DNA of 64,000 nt from Gemmatimonadales bacterium (GCA_036265815.1 DATAOI010000015.1:1-64000), one strand, 5' to 3'; shown: positions 17,019 through 26,162, numbered from the stretch's first letter. The notes: generated by a model not told the origin, from the letters alone. A program made the numbers and translations.

Positions 17019-18095
17019 CTAGCCCACCGGTTCGGCCAGCACCGCCCGGTCGATGCCCTTGAGCCCTTTGCGGACCCAGCTGGAGAAGACCAGGAACCCG
17101 AAGCCCAGGGTGATGTAAGTGAGAATGAGCCGCCAGAGCAGGATGTAGATCGGGGTGAGCCCCCGGGGCACGTAGGACGACATCACCGCCGCCGAGAGCA
17201 CCTCGCCGATACCGGAGGCGCCCGGGGTGGGCGCGAAGTAGAGCAGAAACATGACCAGCGTCTGCAGCAGCAGAATGTCGACGAAGTTGGCGTGCAGCCC
17301 GAGGGCGCGGAGCGCCACGTACCCGGCGAGCAGCTTGTTGGCGTGCGAGGGACCGCTCAGGATCGTGGCCCAGAAGAGCGCCAGCCAGCCAGCCGGGCTG
17401 TTGAAGGCCACCACGCTCTCGTGCGCCTGATCGATGCCCTCCCTGAGCCGCTCGAGCCGGCCCGCGAACCTGGCATTCCGCCGCCCCACCGACTCGGCCA
17501 GACGGTGAATCAGGTCGCGCACCAGCTTGGGAAAGAACATCACCAAAGCCATCAGCACGCCGATTCCGCCGACGATCGTCAGGCTGCCGCGGAACAGATC
17601 GTAGAGCGAGAGTCCGAGAACGTTGCCCCGCTGGCCCAGCGACTGTCCCGCGCCGAACAGCAGCGCCAGCGGCCCCGCGATGGCAAAGAACAGGATGGTG
17701 GCGACGAAGCTCATGAAGGTCGAGGTCACCGCCACCGGCAGCGGCAGCCCGTAGCGCCGCATGGTGTACATCGTCATCGGCCCGGCGCCAGAGTTGAGGG
17801 GGGTGATGTACCCCGCCCAGGCGCCCATCCCACCCGCCAGAATCATCCCCTTGAGCGATGGATTCGGGTAAACATGCCGGGCCACCACCCAGTTCCTGAG
17901 TCCGCCGCCGATCCAATCCATCGACGCCAGCCCGACACCGGCGAGGAGCCAGATCCAGTGGAGCCGGCCCACCCCCGCCAGAAAGGCGGAGAAGTCGTTG
18001 CCGTACAGCAGCGTGATCCCAAACCCCACGAGCGAGGCCAGGACCGAGAACTCGAAGCCGCGAACCAGGAACTTGGGGGTGAGCAATCGAGGCAT
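17019..18095 (-). CDS. YbhN / lysylphosphatidylglycerol-synthase-TM-like membrane protein
   Basis: The 358-residue protein has about eight membrane segments, seen for example at ~15-35, ~45-62, ~85-100, ~118-146, ~170-195, ~240-262, ~275-300 and ~318-340. Conserved loops GGMGAWAGYITPLNSGAGPMTMY and FAPTPGASGIGEV match the UPF0104/YbhN family, also called the flippase-like domain of MprF. Members are implicated in lipid movement or synthesis; the function here is unknown. It is encoded just upstream of the ABC exporter, with a 4-base gap, and diverges from uvrA across 85 bases that presumably hold both promoters. Confidence 0.85.
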   Translation of the reverse strand: MPRLLTPKFLVRGFEFSVLASLVGFGITLLYGNDFSAFLAGVGRLHWIWLLAGVGLASMDWIGGGLRNWVVARHVYPNPSLKGMILAGGMGAWAGYITPLNSGAGPMTMYTMRRYGLPLPVAVTSTFMSFVATILFFAIAGPLALLFGAGQSLGQRGNVLGLSLYDLFRGSLTIVGGIGVLMALVMFFPKLVRDLIHRLAESVGRRNARFAGRLERLREGIDQAHESVVAFNSPAGWLALFWATILSGPSHANKLLAGYVALRALGLHANFVDILLLQTLVMFLLYFAPTPGASGIGEVLSAAVMSSYVPRGLTPIYILLWRLILTYITLGFGFLVFSSWVRKGLKGIDRAVLAEPVG

Positions 18096-18180
18096 GAACG
18101 GGAAAAGATAGTCGCCCGCTGCGAGGCTGCCTTCCCGAAACTATCCCGAACGCGGGACCCCCGCTATCCTTCTGACTGCG

Positions 18181-20985
18181 ATGTCCCAGTCCGTGATCCG
18201 CATCGTCAACGCCCGGCAGCACAATCTCCGGGGAATCAGCGCCGAGCTCCCGCACCGCGCGCTCACCGTGATCACCGGCCCGTCCGGGTCGGGGAAGAGC
18301 ACCCTCGCGTTCGACACCATCTACGCCGAGGGGCAGCGGCGCTACATCGAATCGCTCTCCACCTACGCCAAGCAGTTTCTGGAGCGGATGCCCAAGCCGC
18401 TGGTGGATCGGCTGGAGGGGCTGGCGCCGGCAGTGGCCATCGAGCAGCGGAACCCCACCGTCTCCAGCCGCTCCACCGTGGGCACGGCCACCGAGGTGTA
18501 CGACTATCTGCGCCTGCTCTGGGCCCGGATTGGCCGCAGCTACTGCCGAGCGTGCGGTGCCCCGGTGCGCCGCGACACTCCGCAGTCGGCCGCGGACGAC
18601 GTGCTGGCCGCAGTGACCGGCCCGGTGCAGATCAGCTTTCCGCTGCCGCCCGTGGCGCGGCTGGCCCACGAGGCGGTGGTCGAGAACCTGCGCGCGCTCG
18701 GCTTCGTCCGGGTGCTGGCAGATGGCAACCCGTATCGCCTCGACGAGCTGCCGGCCGGACTCGACCTCACCCGGGTGCGAGAGCTCCTGGTGGTGGTCGA
18801 CCGGCTCACCGCCGGTCCGGCCGCGGCCGGCCGGCTGGCGGAGGCGGTGGCGACCGCCTTTCAGGAGGGTGATGGCATCGCGCTGGCGTTGGCCGATGGC
18901 CGCCGTCTCAGGTTCACCCGCTTCCCCGCCTGCAGCACCTGCGATACACCGGCGGCCGCCGTCACTCCCGCGCTCTTCTCTTTCAACAATCCGCGTGGCG
19001 CGTGCTCTCACTGCAACGGGTTCGGGGCGGTCCTGGAGTACGACGAATCGCTCATCGTTCCTGATCCCGCTCGAAGCCTGGCCGACGGTGCGATCGACCC
19101 CTGGACCAAGCCTCGGTACGAGACCCGGCGCCGGATGCTGCTCGATTTTGCCCGGAGCCTCGGTGCCGATCCGGCCAGGCCCTGGCACAAGCTCAAGGCC
19201 GCGCATCGGCGGGACCTGCTCTACGGCCGTCAGGGGCGCTACGTTGGAATCTTTCCCTTTCTCAAGGACCTCGAAGAGAAGCGCTACAAGCAGTACATCC
19301 GGGTCTTTCTGCGACAGTATCAGCTCGCCAAGACTTGCGAGGCCTGTGGTGGCACCCGGCTCAATCCCGATGCCCTGGCCGTGCGGATCGGCGATGAGAC
19401 GGTGGCCTCGGTGGCCGCGCGGTCCATCGAGGGCATTCAGGCCTGGCTGGAGGCGCTCACGCTCACACCGTTCGAGCGCGAGGTGGCCCAGCTCGTGCTG
19501 GACCAGCTGGCCGCCCGCCTCGGCTTCCTCTGCGACGTGGGACTCAGCTATCTGACGCTCGATCGTCAGACCCGTACCCTCTCCGGCGGCGAGGCCCAGC
19601 GCATCTCGCTGGGCAACGCGCTCGGATCTCACCTGGTCGATACGCTCTACGTGCTCGACGAGCCATCCATCGGCCTCCACCCGCGCGACACCGACCGGCT
19701 GCTCGGCCTGCTGCGCCGGCTGCGCGACGCGGGGAATACCGTGCTGGTGGTGGAGCACGATCTGGCCGCCATCCGCCAGGCCGACTTCATGCTCGAGCTC
19801 GGGCCCGGCGCGGGCGAGCGGGGCGGACGTGTGGTCCATGCCGGTTCGGTCGCCGGTGCCCGGAACACGTTGACCGGCCAGTATCTCACGGGCGAGAAAC
19901 GGATCGCAGTGCCGAGTCTCAGGCGGCCGGCCGGTCCCCAGTGGCTTCGGGTACGGGGGGCGAGATTGCACAACCTGAAGGGGGTGGATGTCGACATTCC
20001 CCTGGGGACGCTCACCGCGATCACCGGCGTATCCGGCTCGGGGAAGAGCACGCTGGTCCACGATATCATCTACCGACACCTGGAGGCCCGGCTCCACGGC
20101 GGCCACTCGGCCAAGAGCCACCTGGGCGAGGCAGTGGGAGAGGTCGAGTCCCTGACCGGGGCCGAGCTGCTGGACGACGTGCTGCTGATCGATCAGTCGC
20201 CCATCGGGCGGTCGCCCAGGTCCAACCCGATCACCTACATCAAGGCGTTCGACGAGATCCGCGAGCTGTTCGCGGCCCAACCACTTGCTCGACAGCGCAA
20301 GTACACCGCCGCGACGTTCTCCTTCAACCTGCCCGGCGGCCGCTGCGATGCCTGCGAAGGCGCGGGCCACGTGCAGGTCGAGATGGTCTTCCTGGCCGAC
20401 GTATTCGTGCCCTGCGAAGTCTGCGGCGGCACGCGCTACCGGCGAGATGTCCTCGACGTGCGCATCCATGGCCACTCGATTCACGACGTGTTACAGTGGA
20501 CGGTGGAGGAAGCCATCGCCCGCTTCCGGCACCAGACCAAGCTCGGGGCGGCGCTCTGGCAGCTTCAGCAAGTGGGACTGGGATACCTCCGGCTGGGGCA
20601 GCCCGCCACGACGCTCTCCGGAGGCGAGGCGCAGCGGCTCAAGATCGCGCGAGAGCTGGCCCACGCCACCAGACGGGACGGTCGGAAGGTCTACATCCTG
20701 GATGAGCCCACCACCGGATTGCATCTCGATGACGTGCGGGTGCTGATCCAGGTGCTCGACCGGCTGGTGGACGCCGGGCACACCGTCGTGGTCATCGAGC
20801 ACCACCTGGACGTCATCAAGCGCGCCGACTGGGTGATCGACCTGGGTCCGGAGGCCGGCGACGCGGGCGGGTGGGTCGTGGCCCAGGGCACGCCCGAGGA
20901 CGTGGCCACGGTGGGTGGGTCGCACACCGGCAACTACCTCCGGCCCCTGCTCGTGCCGCCGCCGGCGGCGGCCCTGGTTGGCTGA
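18181..20985 (+). CDS. uvrA: excinuclease ABC subunit A
   Basis: UvrA recognises DNA lesions and loads UvrB in nucleotide excision repair. The 934-residue protein has two ABC modules: Walker A GPSGSGKST (33-41) and GVSGSGKST (~615-623), each with an LSGGEAQR signature. A UvrB-binding domain appears to be present between the parts of the first module (~120-245). Zinc modules are visible as Cys pairs at ~250-280 (CSTC...CSHC) and ~721-755 (CDAC...CEVC). IEQRNPTVSSRSTVGT and IDQSPIGRSPRSNP are the standard signature-domain motifs. The start is ATG 18181. Nothing suggests a DNA-damage operator upstream. Confidence 0.96.
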   Translation: MSQSVIRIVNARQHNLRGISAELPHRALTVITGPSGSGKSTLAFDTIYAEGQRRYIESLSTYAKQFLERMPKPLVDRLEGLAPAVAIEQRNPTVSSRSTVGTATEVYDYLRLLWARIGRSYCRACGAPVRRDTPQSAADDVLAAVTGPVQISFPLPPVARLAHEAVVENLRALGFVRVLADGNPYRLDELPAGLDLTRVRELLVVVDRLTAGPAAAGRLAEAVATAFQEGDGIALALADGRRLRFTRFPACSTCDTPAAAVTPALFSFNNPRGACSHCNGFGAVLEYDESLIVPDPARSLADGAIDPWTKPRYETRRRMLLDFARSLGADPARPWHKLKAAHRRDLLYGRQGRYVGIFPFLKDLEEKRYKQYIRVFLRQYQLAKTCEACGGTRLNPDALAVRIGDETVASVAARSIEGIQAWLEALTLTPFEREVAQLVLDQLAARLGFLCDVGLSYLTLDRQTRTLSGGEAQRISLGNALGSHLVDTLYVLDEPSIGLHPRDTDRLLGLLRRLRDAGNTVLVVEHDLAAIRQADFMLELGPGAGERGGRVVHAGSVAGARNTLTGQYLTGEKRIAVPSLRRPAGPQWLRVRGARLHNLKGVDVDIPLGTLTAITGVSGSGKSTLVHDIIYRHLEARLHGGHSAKSHLGEAVGEVESLTGAELLDDVLLIDQSPIGRSPRSNPITYIKAFDEIRELFAAQPLARQRKYTAATFSFNLPGGRCDACEGAGHVQVEMVFLADVFVPCEVCGGTRYRRDVLDVRIHGHSIHDVLQWTVEEAIARFRHQTKLGAALWQLQQVGLGYLRLGQPATTLSGGEAQRLKIARELAHATRRDGRKVYILDEPTTGLHLDDVRVLIQVLDRLVDAGHTVVVIEHHLDVIKRADWVIDLGPEAGDAGGWVVAQGTPEDVATVGGSHTGNYLRPLLVPPPAAALVG

Positions 20986-20995
20986 GCCTCCCGGA

Positions 20996-22411
20996 TCAGA
21001 GCGTGGCGGCGCTCGCCCGAATGAGCTCCCACGCGGCGACCACATGCTCCCGAGTGGTCCCCCGTTGTCCAACGACCAGCCGGATCACGTAACGACCGCG
21101 CAGACGCGTATGAGTCAGATGGATCGTGCGCCCGGCGTTGATCCGGGCCAGCAGCTCCTGATTGAGCGCATCGATCTCCGACATCGTGCGCCCGGCCGGC
21201 CGGTAGCGAAAACACACTAGGCCGAGCGGCACGGGGGCCACCACTTCGAAGTCCGGCGCCGACGCGACCCAGCCGGCGAACTCCTGGGCCAGCGCCACGT
21301 GTCGCCGGATCATCGCCTGCAGCCCTGCCACTCCGTAGCTCCGGATCACGAACCAGAGCTTCAACGCCCTGAACCGGCGGCCCAGCTGAATCCCCCAGTC
21401 ACGGTAGTTCACCACGCTGGAGTCGTGCGTGGTGCGCAGGTATTCGGGGGTCGCCTGGAAGGTCCCGAGCAGCGCGTCCGGATCTCGAACGAAGTAGGCC
21501 GTGCAGTCGAAGTTGGTGAGGAGCCACTTGTGCGGGTTGAAGACGAAGCTGTCGGCCTGGCCGACGCCCTGGAACATCCAGCGCAGCTCGGGCACAATGG
21601 CCGCGGCGCCCGCATAGGCGGCATCGACGTGCAGCCAGAGCCCGTGGCGCCGGCAGATCTCGGCGATGGCCGGCACCGGGTCGATCGCGGTCGACGAGGT
21701 GGTACCGATCGACGCGACGACACACGCCGGCACGCGGCCGGCGGAGCGGTCCTCGAGGATCGCCTGCTCCAGCGCCTCCGGGCGAAGCGCGAACGCCTCG
21801 TCGGTCGGAATGTGGCGCAGCTGGTCGAGCCCGTAGCCCGCGAGCTTCACCGCCTTGTCGATGGAGGAGTGTGCCTCCGCCGACGCGTAGACCGTGAGCG
21901 AAGACCCTGACCGGGCCAGGCCCAGACCGCCGGCACGTCCATCCGTCGCGCGCTCTCGCGCGGTCAGCAGCGCCACCAGCGTCGCCGTAGACGCCGTATC
22001 CTGGATGACGCCGGTGAAGTCTGCCGGCAGTGCCAGCATCTGCCGCAGCCAGTCCATGACCACCTGCTCCAGCTCGGTGGCCGCGGGCGACGTCGCCCAG
22101 GACATGCACTGTGCGCCCATCGCGGCTGTGAGCATCTCGCCCAGAATCGATGGCGGACTGTTGTTGCCAGGGAAGTAGGCGAACCAGCCGGGATGGTTCC
22201 AATGCGTCATCCCGGGAACCACGACCCGCCGGAAGTCCTCGATCAAGGCCTCGAACGGCTCGCCTGACTCTGGAGGGCTCGTGGGAAGCTGGCTCTTGAT
22301 ATCACCGGGCAGGACCGCCGGGGTGACCGGCAGGGTGCCGACATCGCGCAGATAATCGGCCATCCAATCGACCAGGACATGGGCCTGGCGGCGAAATTCG
22401 TCGGGGTGCAT
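20996..22411 (-). CDS. PLP-dependent group II decarboxylase (aromatic-L-amino-acid decarboxylase-like)
   Basis: This 471-residue enzyme has the normal length of the family (DOPA/tryptophan/tyrosine decarboxylases). The N-terminus MHPDEFRRQAHVLVDWMADYL, then GMTHWNHPGWFAYFPGNNS, GAQCMSWATSPAATELE and HVDAAYAGAA match the family. The PLP lysine is in FNPHKWLLTNFDC (~residue 292). The substrate may be an aromatic amino acid, but this cannot be fixed by reading. ATG 22411 is chosen because homologues begin at M-x-P-x-E-F; upstream in-frame codons extend into the promoter region. It converges with uvrA, 10 bases apart. Confidence 0.92.
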   Translation of the reverse strand: MHPDEFRRQAHVLVDWMADYLRDVGTLPVTPAVLPGDIKSQLPTSPPESGEPFEALIEDFRRVVVPGMTHWNHPGWFAYFPGNNSPPSILGEMLTAAMGAQCMSWATSPAATELEQVVMDWLRQMLALPADFTGVIQDTASTATLVALLTARERATDGRAGGLGLARSGSSLTVYASAEAHSSIDKAVKLAGYGLDQLRHIPTDEAFALRPEALEQAILEDRSAGRVPACVVASIGTTSSTAIDPVPAIAEICRRHGLWLHVDAAYAGAAAIVPELRWMFQGVGQADSFVFNPHKWLLTNFDCTAYFVRDPDALLGTFQATPEYLRTTHDSSVVNYRDWGIQLGRRFRALKLWFVIRSYGVAGLQAMIRRHVALAQEFAGWVASAPDFEVVAPVPLGLVCFRYRPAGRTMSEIDALNQELLARINAGRTIHLTHTRLRGRYVIRLVVGQRGTTREHVVAAWELIRASAATL

Positions 22412-22498
22412 GCCCCAAAGCGAACGTCCGCCGGCACGCGCGTCAAGCAGGGGATCAGCGCCCTCTGGACCAGTGGCAACAGGCCAGCGAGCACCCGT

Positions 22499-22543
22499 GC
22501 TTTGCACTGGCCTCAGGAGATCTGGGGTTAGCTTTGCACCTGG
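22499..22543. promoter_or_regulatory. pair of direct repeats in the decarboxylase/EamA divergent promoter region
   Basis: GCTTTGCACTGG (22499-22510) and GCTTTGCACCTGG (22531-22543) start 32 bases apart, about three helical turns. They lie in the 213-base gap between the divergently transcribed decarboxylase and EamA transporter. They could be two sites for one regulator. Two copies in a short region may be chance. The rest of the gap shows no gene. Confidence 0.3.
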
Positions 22544-22624
22544 TCTCCAGGGCCCGCTCCGGCACCCAGAGGCGGCAGCGTTCTCCGTTCACTTCCATCC
22601 GGGCGGCCGGTCGAAAGGAAGCGC

Positions 22625-23491
22625 GTGCAGCTCTCCGAGCGTCGCTCCGGCCTGGGCCTGGCCTGGATGGTTCTGGCGCAGCTCTTCTTCGCGCTGATGA
22701 ACGTCTGCACCCGCCTCGGCTCGGCCCATCTCCCCTGGTCGGAGATCGCCGCCGCCCGCTTCGTGATCGGCGCGCTCATCGCGCTCGCGCTGGCCCGGGC
22801 GCAAAGACACTCGTTGCGGGTGACCGATCGTGCGGGCACCTGGAGACGCAGCATCTTCGGCACCCTGGCCGCGATCGGAGCATTCTTCGCGCTCGGATCC
22901 AACCGCATCGGCGTAGGGGACGCGGCGACGCTGGGTGCGACCGCGCCGATCTTCGTCGCCCTCCTCTCCGGCTCGCTCCTCGGTGAACGAGTGGGCCGAC
23001 ACGTGGCCCTCGCGGTGGCGCTCGCGTTCGCCGGGATCATCGCGGTGGTACGGCCCTCGTTCGAGATCGCGGCCCCGGTGGCCGGCGTGGCCACGGTGGG
23101 CGCGTTCTTCTACGCGCTCGCGATGATCTGGCTCCGCAAGATCGGACCCGGCGAGAGCCATGAGGCGGTCGTCCTGCATTTCTCGCTGGTGGGCCTCGCC
23201 GCCATGCTGGTGCTCTCGATTCCGGTGTGGCGCTGGCCGGATGCGCGGAGCGGGCTCTTCATGGTGGGCGCCGGGGTCGGGGGTGGTGGGGCTCAGCTCG
23301 CGATGACCCGGGCCTACTCGCTCGAGCGCGCCGCGCCGGTCACCGCACTCTCCAACCTCGGCATCGTCTTCACCCATCTGTTGGCCATCGTCGTCTTTGG
23401 CGCGCGGCCGGGGCCGTGGGAGATCGCCGGTGCTCTCCTGGTCATCGCCGCCACCGGCCTTCTCACCGCCGACCGGTGGTCGAGCTTCTGA
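22625..23491 (+). CDS. EamA/DMT-family transporter
   Basis: The 288-residue protein has ten predicted membrane helices in two EamA repeats. The first repeat starts with WMVLAQLFFALMNVCTRLG and contains the conserved SEIAAARFVIGALIALALA region. The second starts near AAPVAGVATVGAFFYALAMIWLRKIG and has the typical AYSLERAAPVTALSNLGIVFTHLLAI motif. Such proteins export or import small metabolites, and the substrate is unknown. GTG 22625 has AAGGAAG upstream. It is divergent from an amino-acid decarboxylase, so export of an amine or amino acid is a weak contextual guess. Confidence 0.9.
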   Translation: MQLSERRSGLGLAWMVLAQLFFALMNVCTRLGSAHLPWSEIAAARFVIGALIALALARAQRHSLRVTDRAGTWRRSIFGTLAAIGAFFALGSNRIGVGDAATLGATAPIFVALLSGSLLGERVGRHVALAVALAFAGIIAVVRPSFEIAAPVAGVATVGAFFYALAMIWLRKIGPGESHEAVVLHFSLVGLAAMLVLSIPVWRWPDARSGLFMVGAGVGGGGAQLAMTRAYSLERAAPVTALSNLGIVFTHLLAIVVFGARPGPWEIAGALLVIAATGLLTADRWSSF

Positions 23492-23504
23492 TTATCTTCG
23501 GTGG

Positions 23505-24152
23505 ATGACCATGGTCGCGCCAAGGGTGCCGGGCCTCGATTACCATCCGGAGGTCGCCTGCCGGCATCTTTCCGACGCGGACCCCCGGCTCGGCGAGTTG
23601 ATCCTGCGCGCCGGACCGTTCCGGCTGGAGCCGGAGCCCACCCAGAGTCTGTTCGCCGCGCTGCTGGAGTCGATCGTCTACCAGCAGCTCTCCGGCAAGG
23701 CGGCCGCCACGATTCTGGGACGGGTCTGCGCACTCCACCATCCGCGCCGGTTTCCCCGTCCCGCTGACATTCTGGCCACGGCTCCGGAGCGGCTGCGGGC
23801 CGCCGGGCTCTCCAACGCCAAGACCCTCGCCGTCAAGGACCTCGCGGCGAAGACGGTGGACGGCACCGTGCCCAGCATGGTGCGGGTGCGGCGGATGTCG
23901 GACGACGAGATCATCGAGCGGCTCACCACCGTGCGCGGGGTGGGCCGGTGGACCGTGGAGATGCTGCTGCTGTTCCGCTTGGGTCGGCCCGATGTGCTGC
24001 CGGTCGGCGACCTCGGGGTCCGCAAGGGCTTCGTCCGGACCTTCGGCCGCCGCGCGCTGAAGGATCCGGCCGTCATGGTCAGACGGGCCGAGCGCTGGCG
24101 CCCCTATCGCAGCGTGGCGAGCTGGTACATGTGGCGGGCGCTGGAGTTGTAG
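23505..24152 (+). CDS. alkA: DNA-3-methyladenine glycosylase II (AlkA-like)
   Basis: This 215-residue protein belongs to the HhH-GPD superfamily and would excise alkylated bases. LFAALLESIVYQQLSGKAA is the conserved opening helix. The helix-hairpin-helix VRGVGRWTVEMLLLF is followed by the GPD-like segment LPVGDLGVRKG, where the aspartate is the expected catalytic residue. The protein is shorter than E. coli AlkA (282 residues) because the N-terminal TBP-like domain is absent, as in many bacterial homologues. ATG 23505 or 23511 may be the start. A longer open frame into the EamA gene is unlikely. Confidence 0.9.
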   Translation: MTMVAPRVPGLDYHPEVACRHLSDADPRLGELILRAGPFRLEPEPTQSLFAALLESIVYQQLSGKAAATILGRVCALHHPRRFPRPADILATAPERLRAAGLSNAKTLAVKDLAAKTVDGTVPSMVRVRRMSDDEIIERLTTVRGVGRWTVEMLLLFRLGRPDVLPVGDLGVRKGFVRTFGRRALKDPAVMVRRAERWRPYRSVASWYMWRALEL

Positions 24153-24174
24153 CAGGCAACCATCGGAGGGACCG

Positions 24175-24621
24175 ATGACCGATATGGCGACCTTGCTGGC
24201 CGACTACGAGCCGGACCTGGCCACGGTGGAGCTGGTGTGCGAGCGCCTGGGTGAGCTCGGGCATCAGATCGGCCCGGACACCGCGCGGGCGCTGGTGCGC
24301 GCGGTGGTTCAGCAGGAGGCGCTGCGGGTGGACGCCCGGATGCGGGACGCGATCGACACCTCGCTGCAAACCATCAAGGTGGCGGCCCAGGCCGCCATCG
24401 GCGTGCTCGCGGCCACCACGCCGGTCGAGCGGCCGGCGGCCAGGCCGCCGGAGCGCCAGGCGCTCCCGGAGAAGCCCCGTGCCGCCCAGGTGCCACCTGC
24501 CCCGTCCCTCTCCAACAGCGGGCGCCGATCCGGCGCCAAACGAAAGCCGCCCCCCGAGCCACCAGAGGACCCGAGCGACGGCGAGCGGCGCCCGGTGTTC
24601 CGGCGGCCGCGGGGACGCTGA
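24175..24621 (+). CDS. hypothetical protein with disordered basic C-terminus
   Basis: This product has 148 residues. The N-terminal ~80 residues are helical with repeated hydrophobic positions (LADYEPDLATVELVCERLGELGHQIG, then MRDAIDTSLQTIKVAAQAAIGVL). The C-terminal ~65 residues are Pro/Arg/Lys-rich and probably disordered, ending in RRPVFRRPRGR. GGAGGG sits 5 bases before ATG 24175, a strong ribosome site, which makes this a real gene. No family is recognised. It follows alkA by 22 bases and converges with the 58-residue gene. Confidence 0.6.
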   Translation: MTDMATLLADYEPDLATVELVCERLGELGHQIGPDTARALVRAVVQQEALRVDARMRDAIDTSLQTIKVAAQAAIGVLAATTPVERPAARPPERQALPEKPRAAQVPPAPSLSNSGRRSGAKRKPPPEPPEDPSDGERRPVFRRPRGR

Positions 24622-24625
24622 ATCT

Positions 24626-24802
24626 TCAGAACTCGCGCTTCTTCATTTCCTTGAACAGCCGGCGCGTCTCGCTGTCTTCCTCGGCGGCCCGCTGGCGCAG
24701 GGTGGGATCGAACTGGACCGCTCGATCGGCCTTGGGCTGCACCACCTTCTCCGCGTTCTTCTTGGCGAGCGCGGCAATGCGCTGATCCTCACGCTTGGAC
24801 AT
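24626..24802 (-). CDS. small (58-residue) charged protein
   Basis: The product begins MSKREDQRIAALAKKNAEKV and ends RRLFKEMKKREF. It is highly charged and likely helical, without a signal or membrane segment. GGAGG lies 5 bases upstream of the ATG on the minus strand, an almost ideal ribosome site. The reading frame is full of Lys/Glu codons in otherwise GC-rich DNA. It is a convincing short gene with no recognised family, converging with the preceding gene across 4 bases. Confidence 0.65.
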   Translation of the reverse strand: MSKREDQRIAALAKKNAEKVVQPKADRAVQFDPTLRQRAAEEDSETRRLFKEMKKREF

Positions 24803-25071
24803 CACACCTCCACTGACATGTGGGCGGGCGGGGCTCCCTGCGCCTGAAACATAGTGGCCAGGGGGTGTGTTCCTCTACCCCGTCAGGACCCGTTTCCGGA
24901 TTCAACGGGACTGGACACCAGGATGATTGGTTGGCAGTATACGTGTCTCGCAGAAACGTGCTCACAGAATTGGGTTGTCCCAAGATTGGTGTTGGATTGA
25001 TGGTCTACGTTCCACAGCAGTTGAACCCGCCTGGTTCTTCCCTTCTCGTAGTCGCGTGGAAGGCCATACGG

Positions 25072-26073
25072 GTGCGGCTCGCCTTCTTCGTTCTCCTCGT
25101 CATCGCCTCGGGTGCGTGCGGCGGTGGCGGATCTCCCGATCCGCTCGTTGGCGTACCCGGAGCGCAGGATTCCACCCCGCCGCCGACCACACCCGATACC
25201 GCGGCCGGCGACACCACCGACTCCGTGCCAGGGCCTGACTCACTCGTGCCGCCGACGGATTCCACGCCGAATCCTCCGGTCTCCCACGAGGGCCTTCCGT
25301 TCGGGCCGGCCCAGCTTCCGGCGGAGCGTTTTGCCGACTTCAGCGGCACGGTCTACACGGCAACCGACCCGGCCAAGTTGATTCGCGATCTGGACGGGGC
25401 CAGGCGGACCGGTGCCCGGCTGTTCATCAGCTTTGCCGGCAGCGAGGAGTTCAATCGCGACGAGAACGGATTCAGCATTGCCAAATGGGAGCAGCGGGTC
25501 GACCGGTTCCGCGGACTCGATCTCACAGCCTACATCGCCGAAGGGACCATCATAGGTCATTTCATCCTGGACGAGCCCCAGGATCCGACCAACTGGAACG
25601 GCCATCGCGTCTCACCCGCGCAGATCGAAGAGATCGCGGCGTACAGCAAGCAGATCTGGCCCACGATGCCCACCGTCGTTCGCGCCTTTCCCGACTATCT
25701 GGCGGGCTCCCAGTACCCCCACCTGGATGCCATCCGGATCCAGTACCTCGACCGCTTCGCTCCCCTCGACAGCTTCATCGAGGCCCAAGTAGAGGGTGCC
25801 AAGGCGCTCGGCCTCGGACTGGTCGGCGGCCTGAACGTGCTCAATGGCGGATCCAAGGACAGTGGGATTCCGGGCCGCCGGGTGGGGAAGAACGCCATGA
25901 GTGCGGATGAGATCAGGTCCTGGGGCGGCCGGTTCCTCTCAGAGCCGTATTTGTGTGGATTCCTGATGTATCAGTACGACGAGACCTACTTTTCGCGGCC
26001 TGATATCCAGGGCGCTCTGTCCGAACTGGCTCAACAGGCCCGAGGCCTCCCGCAGAAGTCCTGTCGACGGTGA
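25072..26073 (+). CDS. predicted lipoprotein, unknown (TIM-barrel-like) domain
   Basis: From GTG 25072 the product is 333 residues. It has a leader (VRLAFFVLLVIASGAC) with lipobox SGAC-G, a Pro/Thr/Asp-rich spacer (~20-70), and a C-terminal domain of ~250 residues. That domain alternates strands and helices (FADFSGTVYTA, ARLFISFAGS, TIIGHFILDEPQD, TVVRAFPDYLAG, LGLVGGLNVLNGG, CGFLMYQYDETYF) in the manner of a (beta/alpha)8 barrel. The acidic strand ends (DEPQD and YDETY) could be catalytic if it is a glycoside-hydrolase-like enzyme, but no family is recognised. Upstream in-frame ATGs exist, but the lipoprotein leader favours this start. Base composition before ~25070 is lower in GC than its surroundings. 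Confidence 0.7.
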   Translation: MRLAFFVLLVIASGACGGGGSPDPLVGVPGAQDSTPPPTTPDTAAGDTTDSVPGPDSLVPPTDSTPNPPVSHEGLPFGPAQLPAERFADFSGTVYTATDPAKLIRDLDGARRTGARLFISFAGSEEFNRDENGFSIAKWEQRVDRFRGLDLTAYIAEGTIIGHFILDEPQDPTNWNGHRVSPAQIEEIAAYSKQIWPTMPTVVRAFPDYLAGSQYPHLDAIRIQYLDRFAPLDSFIEAQVEGAKALGLGLVGGLNVLNGGSKDSGIPGRRVGKNAMSADEIRSWGGRFLSEPYLCGFLMYQYDETYFSRPDIQGALSELAQQARGLPQKSCRR

Positions 26074-26098
26074 GTGGTGGTGCTGGAGGCGGAGCCCA

Positions 26099-26130
26099 CG
26101 AGGGCCCATAACTGCGGTTATGGGCCCTCG
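26099..26130. terminator. perfect 14-bp hairpin between lipoprotein gene and tRNA-Asn
   Basis: CGAGGGCCCATAAC (26099-26112) pairs perfectly with GTTATGGGCCCTCG (26117-26130) around TGCG. It sits between the plus-strand lipoprotein gene and the minus-strand tRNA, so it could stop transcription from both sides. There is no T-run on either side, so the mechanism is uncertain. Confidence 0.6.
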
Positions 26131-26162
26131 ATTCAAAGGCGGTAGGCTCTGGTCTTGGGAAA

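Noticed and set aside
17011-20484. Very long minus-strand open frame (1157 codons) antisense to uvrA
   Set aside because: Its C-terminal half is low-complexity, it lacks any recognisable domain, and it covers the strongly conserved uvrA in the other direction. It is a by-product of high GC third positions.
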